Source: Bacillota bacterium
GTDB lineage: Bacteria > Bacillota > Clostridia > Peptostreptococcales > Anaerovoracaceae
Assembly: GCA_016283945.1 (NCBI GenBank)
Contig: JAEENW010000028.1
Location: forward strand, 1 to 17,459
Direction of reading: 5' to 3'
DNA: 17,459 bases
Position numbers and translations under genes: made by a program. A model generated the notes under the pieces. It was not told where the DNA came from. It did not search any database and saw only the letters and a list, made by a program, of their open reading frames with translations. Positions 13,854 through 17,459 of this stretch are shown here, in pieces; position 1 is the first letter of the stretch, and each line of letters begins with the position of its first letter.

Positions 13854-15392
13854 ATGGAAAGAAAGAAGGACCGCACCTACATAGCGATAGACCTGAAATC
13901 CTTCTACGCCTCGGTCGAGTGCGTGGAGAGGGGGCTCGATCCCCTGACCACGAACCTCGTCGTGGCGGATAAGTCGCGCACAGAAAAGACCATCTGCCTC
14001 GCGGTCTCGCCGTCGCTGAAGTCCTACGGGATCTCCGGAAGGGCGAGGCTCTTCGAGGTCGTGGAGGCGGTCAAGGAGATCAACGCGAAGCGCAGGTCCC
14101 TCGCCCCGGGCAAGAAGCTCGAGGGCTCGTCCTTCTGCGATCTGGAGCTGAAGGCTGACCCGAAGCTCGCTCTGGACTACATCACGGCGGTCCCGCGCAT
14201 GGGCCTCTACATGGAGTACAGCACGAGGGTCGTCAGCGTCTACCTCAAATACGTCTCGGCGGAGGACCTGCACATCTACTCGATCGACGAGGTCTTCATG
14301 GACGTGACGGATTACCTGAACACCTACGGGCTCACGCCGCGCGAGCTCGCGATGAAGATGATACTCGAGGTCCTCGAGAACACCGGGATCACGGCGACCG
14401 CGGGCATAGGCACGAACATGTACCTCGCGAAGATCGCCATGGACATAGAGGCAAAGCACATCCCGCCCGACAGGAACGGCGTGAGGCTCGCGGAGCTCGA
14501 CGAGCGCTCCTACCGGGAGAAGCTCTGGGACCACGAGCCGCTCACGGACTTCTGGCGCGTGGGGCGCGGCATCGCGGGGAGGCTAGCGAAGCACGGGATC
14601 AGGACCATGGGGGACATCGCCCTCTGCTCGGTAGGCGGACCGGAGCAGCTGCACAACGAGGACCTGCTCTACAGGCTCTTCGGGGTGAACGCGGAGCTGC
14701 TCGTAGACCACGCCTGGGGCTGGGAGCCCTGCACCATAAAGGAGATCAAGTCCTACCGCCCCCAGAGCAGCAGCCTGAGCTCGGGACAGGTGCTGCACGT
14801 GCCTTACCCGAACAAGGACGCGAGGCTCGTGGTCTGGGAGATGGCCGACATGCTCGCGCTCGACCTCGTGGCCAAGGGCGTGGACACGGATCAGATGGTC
14901 CTGAGCATAGGCTACGACCGCAGCAATCTGGAGGACCCGCTCACGCGAAAGCTCTACAAGGGGCCCGTGGAGCGCGACTGGTACGGGAGAAACGTGCCCA
15001 AGGGGGCTCACGGCAGCGTCAATCTGCCCTTCAGGACGAACTCGGGAAGCGTCATCTGCGACGCGGTCATGGAGCTCTTCGACCGCATCACCGACCCGCT
15101 GCTCGCGGTAAGGCGCATGTACGTGGTCGCCAACCGCGTGCAGCCGGAGGGCGCCGAGGAGCGGAAGGCCGCGGAGGAGGGCGAGCAGCTCGATCTCTTC
15201 ACCGACTACTCCGCGCGCGAGAAGCAGCTCGAGGAGAAGAAGGCCGGGCTCGAAGACGAGAAGCGCCTGCAGAAGGCCCTGCTGGAGATACGCGGCCGCT
15301 ACGGGAAGAACGCGATACTCAAGGGCGCGAACATGCTAGAGGGCGCCACGGCGCGCGACCGGAACTCCCAGATCGGAGGGCACCGCAAGTGA
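13854..15392 (+). CDS. Y-family DNA polymerase (UmuC/UvrX-like translesion polymerase)
   Basis: A 512-residue error-prone translesion polymerase. The catalytic acidic residues are Asp13 in YIAIDLKSFYASVEC and Asp145-Glu146 in YSIDEVFMDV. Residues TAGIGTNMYLAKIAMDIEAK carry the conserved palm/finger segment, and FWRVGRGIAGRLAKHGI is the helix-hairpin-helix thumb. The little-finger domain follows (about 250-420). Near the C terminus, QLDLF at 445-449 matches the beta-clamp binding motif, followed by a charged coiled-coil-like tail. The longer, UmuC-like form with a partner small gene resembles the Gram-positive UvrX/YqjW group rather than short DinB. I prefer the ATG at 13854 because homologues usually start a few residues before the first catalytic Asp. 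An ATG at 13809 adds 15 residues, and its GGAAG lies only 3 nt away. A TACAAT about 60 nt upstream may be the -10. I see no clear LexA box. Confidence 0.93.
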   Translation: MERKKDRTYIAIDLKSFYASVECVERGLDPLTTNLVVADKSRTEKTICLAVSPSLKSYGISGRARLFEVVEAVKEINAKRRSLAPGKKLEGSSFCDLELKADPKLALDYITAVPRMGLYMEYSTRVVSVYLKYVSAEDLHIYSIDEVFMDVTDYLNTYGLTPRELAMKMILEVLENTGITATAGIGTNMYLAKIAMDIEAKHIPPDRNGVRLAELDERSYREKLWDHEPLTDFWRVGRGIAGRLAKHGIRTMGDIALCSVGGPEQLHNEDLLYRLFGVNAELLVDHAWGWEPCTIKEIKSYRPQSSSLSSGQVLHVPYPNKDARLVVWEMADMLALDLVAKGVDTDQMVLSIGYDRSNLEDPLTRKLYKGPVERDWYGRNVPKGAHGSVNLPFRTNSGSVICDAVMELFDRITDPLLAVRRMYVVANRVQPEGAEERKAAEEGEQLDLFTDYSAREKQLEEKKAGLEDEKRLQKALLEIRGRYGKNAILKGANMLEGATARDRNSQIGGHRK

Positions 15393-15473
15393 GGCGGACT
15401 GCTCCCGCGGCCAGCCGCGAAGCCGGGCACGGCGCGCGGGACTGACATTGAAGCGTACTGAAAGGACCGGCGC

Positions 15474-15680
15474 ATGAAGGACAAATACAGAGACATAATA
15501 GACATGCCGCACCACGTGTCCCCGAAGCGGCCCCACATGTCGCTGCAGGACAGGGCGGCTCAGTTCGCGCCCTTCGCGGCGCTGACGGGGCTGGACAGCG
15601 CGATGGACGAGACGGCCAGGCGCGTCGAGGACGAGTTCCTCGAGGATAACTATTTCGACGACGAGGATAAGGAGGACTGA
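15474..15680 (+). CDS. Small conserved protein linked to Y-family polymerase
   Basis: A 68-residue acidic protein with a conserved-looking core DMPHHVSPKRPHMSLQDRAA followed by QFAPFAALTGLD and an acidic tail (EDEFLEDNYFDDEDKED). I recognise the MS-x-x-DRAAQFAPFAALTGxD motif from small clostridial proteins encoded just after UmuC-like polymerases, positionally similar to the YolD-like proteins that accompany UvrX in Bacillus. It is 81 nt downstream of the polymerase gene, same strand, with AAAGGA 7 nt before its ATG, so it is probably in the same operon. It is shorter than most such proteins I recall, ending just after ETARRVEDE, so it may be a reduced version. The function is unknown; partner or regulator of the polymerase is an inference. 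Confidence 0.75.
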   Translation: MKDKYRDIIDMPHHVSPKRPHMSLQDRAAQFAPFAALTGLDSAMDETARRVEDEFLEDNYFDDEDKED

Positions 15681-15832
15681 GGCACGCGCTCCGGCGGACC
15701 GGCGCGATCCGCGCCGCTTCCGCGGTGACGGGCTTCTCCGGCCGTTTCTCCATTTGCAAAAGCGATAGCTGGCCCCGCCTGTAGGCCGCAATATATCGAT
15801 ATCTAATAGAAGCAAGGTCTAACTTCTATATT

Positions 15833-15870
15833 AACGAGCCGGGATCGTATTGATTTCGGCTCTCGTTTTT
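15833..15870 (+). terminator. Terminator-like hairpin upstream of hom
   Basis: AACGAGCCG (15833-15841) pairs with CGG-CTCGTT (15857-15867, 2-nt bulge) across a 15-nt loop and is followed by further Ts. It is probably the terminator of the polymerase/small-protein unit 150 nt upstream; alternatively it is an attenuator if transcription of hom starts further upstream. Confidence 0.6.
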
Positions 15871-15891
15871 GCTAATATTGTGCGTATATTG

Positions 15892-15920
15892 TAGACAAAT
15901 GTCTTTGGAATGAGTACAGT
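15892..15920 (+). promoter_or_regulatory. Candidate promoter of the hom-aspartokinase operon
   Basis: TAGACA (5 of 6 of the -35 consensus), exactly 17 nt, then TACAGT (4 of 6). The predicted start near 15927 leaves a leader of about 57 nt. The inverted repeat AGACA-AA-TGTCT (15893-15904) overlaps the -35, a position suited to a repressor. Confidence 0.45.
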
Positions 15921-15983
15921 CGCGCGGCAGTTTCAGCCCCGGGGAGGGAACAGAAGCGGCCCGCGCGGCAGGAAAGGAACGAT

Positions 15984-17120
15984 ATGAAAGCAGCCTTACT
16001 GGGATACGGAACCGTCGGAAAGGGCGCGGACGCCGTCCTCAAGGGGAGCGGCGTCGAGGTCTCCAGGATACTCGCGCGCAGGCCCCGCCCGGAGCTCGGA
16101 GAGCGCCTCACGCTCGATATGAGCGACGTTCTGGGCGATCCCGATATCTCCGTCGTCGCGGAGTGCATAGGCGGCTACGAGCCCGCTCACGGCTTCCTGA
16201 GGGCATCTCTGGAGGCCGGGAAGAGCGTCGTCAGCTCCAACAAGCAGATGATCGCCAGATACCTCAGGGAGCTCGTCTCCCTCGCGAGGGAAAGGGGGCT
16301 CAGCATCGCCTTCTCGGCCGCAGTCGGCGGCGGCATCCCCTGGCTCGTGAACCTCGTCAGGACCGCGGGAGCGGACAGGATCACGGGGCTCGGCGGCGTC
16401 ATGAACGGAACGACCAACTTCATACTAAACGCCATGCAGGGCGGCGGAGGCGACTTCGCGGACGCTCTCGCTGAGGCGCAGAGGCTTGGCTTCGCCGAGG
16501 CCGACCCCTCGGCTGACATAGACGGGATAGACGTCAGGGCCAAGATCTCGATCTCCGCCGATCTCGCCTTCGACGTGTTCCTCGATCCGGAGACCGTGCC
16601 GGTCCTCGGCATCAGGCACATCACGGCGGCGGACGTCGCCAATTTCCGGGAGCTCGGCCTGGTGTGCAGGCTCATAGGCCGCGCGGACAGGACGGACAGC
16701 GGCGCCGCGGTATACGCGGAGCCCATGCTCTTCGGGGCGGGAAGCGCCGAGCAGTCGCTCCCCGGCGCTATGAACCTCATCTCGCTCGAGGCGGAGCGCG
16801 CCGGCCGCATGAGCTTCTCCGGGCCCGGAGCCGGCATGGGGCCGACCGGCAGCAGCGTCGCTCTGGACATACTGGACATCTCGCGCGGGCGCAGCGCCTT
16901 CGACGCCATAAGCTGTCAGAACGTCATCGAGAACGACACGGACGGGGTGCTGCACAGATATTACGCCAGGGGCTTTTCGAAGCTCCCCTTCGAGGCGGAG
17001 AGCCGGACGGGGGACGCCGTGATCACGGGCCCGGTGAGCGTGAGCGCGATGCACGCGGCAGTCTCGGCCGCGCTTGAGGCAGGAGACAGGCCCTTCGCGG
17101 CGTCCCTTGCGGGGAGGTAG
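15984..17120 (+). CDS. hom: Homoserine dehydrogenase, ACT-less
   Basis: This cytosolic NAD(P)H-dependent enzyme reduces aspartate semialdehyde to homoserine, the branch point to threonine and methionine. The 378 residues show the Rossmann glycine motif GYGTVGKG (7-14), the SSNKQMIA segment (about 88-95, usually NKALIA), GGVMNGTTNFIL (about 140-151) and the catalytic-domain block DPSADIDGIDVRAKISI with the conserved Asp and Lys. Typical clostridial and Bacillus enzymes are about 430 residues with a C-terminal ACT domain for threonine inhibition; here the protein ends soon after GPVSVSAMHAAVSAALEAG, so that domain is missing and allosteric threonine control by it is not expected. The start has GGAAAGGA upstream of the ATG. 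The TAG stop overlaps the ribosome binding site of the aspartate kinase gene, showing a tight hom-kinase operon. Confidence 0.94.
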   Translation: MKAALLGYGTVGKGADAVLKGSGVEVSRILARRPRPELGERLTLDMSDVLGDPDISVVAECIGGYEPAHGFLRASLEAGKSVVSSNKQMIARYLRELVSLARERGLSIAFSAAVGGGIPWLVNLVRTAGADRITGLGGVMNGTTNFILNAMQGGGGDFADALAEAQRLGFAEADPSADIDGIDVRAKISISADLAFDVFLDPETVPVLGIRHITAADVANFRELGLVCRLIGRADRTDSGAAVYAEPMLFGAGSAEQSLPGAMNLISLEAERAGRMSFSGPGAGMGPTGSSVALDILDISRGRSAFDAISCQNVIENDTDGVLHRYYARGFSKLPFEAESRTGDAVITGPVSVSAMHAAVSAALEAGDRPFAASLAGR

Positions 17121-17123
17121 AGT

Positions 17124-17459
17124 ATGCTAAAAGTTCTGAAATTCGGCGGGAGCTCGCTCGCGGACTCCTCGCAGTTCGAAAAGGTAAAGGACATAGTGCT
17201 CAGGGATCCGGCGAGGGCGGCGGTCGTCGTCAGCGCCCCGGGAAAGCGCTTCAAGAAGGACAACAAGATCACCGACCTGCTGTACCTGTGCTACGCGCAC
17301 ATCAAGTACGGCGTCGACCACGAGAGCATACTCGGGCTCATCGAGAGCCGCTACAGGGAGATAGCCTCGGGCCTGGGCGTGGATCTCGACATAGAGGCCG
17401 AGTTCGATCTCATCCGGGAGAACATAGCCGCAGGGGCGGGCGAGGATTACCTCGTCTCC
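17124..17459 (+). CDS. Aspartate kinase, N-terminal part (runs off window)
   Basis: The first 112 codons of an aspartokinase, which phosphorylates aspartate in the first step of lysine, threonine and methionine synthesis. The amino-acid kinase signature KFGGSSLADS is at residues 6-15, with VVVSAPGKRFKKDNKITDLL (about 34-53) matching the phosphate-binding VVSA strand. The ATG follows GGAGG by 6 nt, and that ribosome binding site abuts the hom stop codon (3-nt gap between genes), so translation is probably coupled. The ATP/aspartate-binding remainder and any regulatory ACT domains lie outside the window, so I cannot say which feedback class (lysC- or thrA-like) it belongs to. Confidence 0.92.
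   Translation, partial: MLKVLKFGGSSLADSSQFEKVKDIVLRDPARAAVVVSAPGKRFKKDNKITDLLYLCYAHIKYGVDHESILGLIESRYREIASGLGVDLDIEAEFDLIRENIAAGAGEDYLVS

Larger units (their letters stand above)
15681..15983. other. Non-coding spacer between polymerase unit and hom operon
   Basis: No plausible gene is seen. The first part is GC-rich with a perfect GGCGCG-ATC-CGCGCC hairpin (15701-15715) lacking a T-tract. The second part is AT-rich, with a 7-bp hairpin ATAGAAG-N10-CTTCTAT (15806-15829), a terminator-like hairpin (15833-15870), an inverted repeat AGACA-AA-TGTCT (15893-15904) overlapping a candidate -35, and a 10-bp direct repeat CGCGCGGCAG (15921-15930 and 15962-15971). I see no T-box, SAM, lysine or other known riboswitch signature. 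Confidence 0.6.

Noticed and set aside
15740..15983. Riboswitch or T-box leader before hom
   Set aside because: No T-box AGGGTGG-type sequence, no SAM, lysine or threonine-leader peptide signature could be found by eye.
13735..15983. Mobile-element origin of the Y-polymerase region
   Set aside because: No integrase, transposase, attachment repeats or shift in codon style; neighbours are chromosomal.
1..17459. CRISPR arrays, rRNA genes, insertion sequences
   Set aside because: No regularly spaced direct repeats, rRNA motifs or transposase-like frames were seen.

Overview
The window looks like chromosomal DNA of a GC-rich anaerobic member of the Bacillota, most likely a Clostridia-type amino-acid or peptide fermenter. 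This rests on strong AGGAGG-type ribosome binding sites, frequent AGG (Arg) and ATA (Ile) codons in every gene, tRNAs with encoded CCA, UUCG or similar hairpin terminators, DcuC-type transporters, two dipeptidases, and a UmuC-like polymerase next to a small protein of a kind I associate with clostridial genomes. The phylum is fairly safe; the genus cannot be read from this sequence.

Left part (1-2371, minus strand): the 5' four-fifths of an mgtE-type Mg2+ transporter gene, cut by the window edge. It is preceded 14 nt upstream by a patatin-like phospholipase gene in the same operon, and then by tRNA-Arg(CCG). A divergent promoter pair separates the tRNA from folC (2503-3864, plus strand), which ends in two hairpins. 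Next, 4030-6938 on the minus strand holds two closely related DcuC-family dicarboxylate transporter genes in tandem, each with its own leader; the upstream copy also has its own terminator. A 350-nt hairpin-rich spacer lies between them.

Middle part (7119-10285): a nested palindrome, a consensus promoter driving tRNA-Gly(GCC) and tRNA-Pro(GGG), and terminators. Two minus-strand genes follow: an acyltransferase-3 membrane protein and a C69-family dipeptidase. From 10430 onward everything is on the plus strand: an unrecognised membrane protein with an acidic tail, a PepD-type M20 aminoacyl-histidine dipeptidase, a membrane-anchored DUF4430 (transcobalamin C-terminal-like) protein overlapping an ECF transporter S component, a Y-family DNA polymerase, and a 68-residue partner-like protein.

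The right edge holds the start of an aspartate-family amino acid operon: hom (homoserine dehydrogenase without the usual ACT domain) and the first 112 codons of an aspartate kinase, behind a leader with a terminator-like hairpin, an inverted repeat and a candidate promoter.

Most of the window is housekeeping metabolism. The parts that best repay a second look are the DUF4430/ECF-S overlap (possible cobalamin or other micronutrient uptake), the Y-polymerase/small-protein pair, the tandem DcuC pair with a shared leader motif, the patatin-MgtE operon, and several unexplained inverted repeats in the intergenic regions. I found no CRISPR array, transposase, integrase or rRNA.
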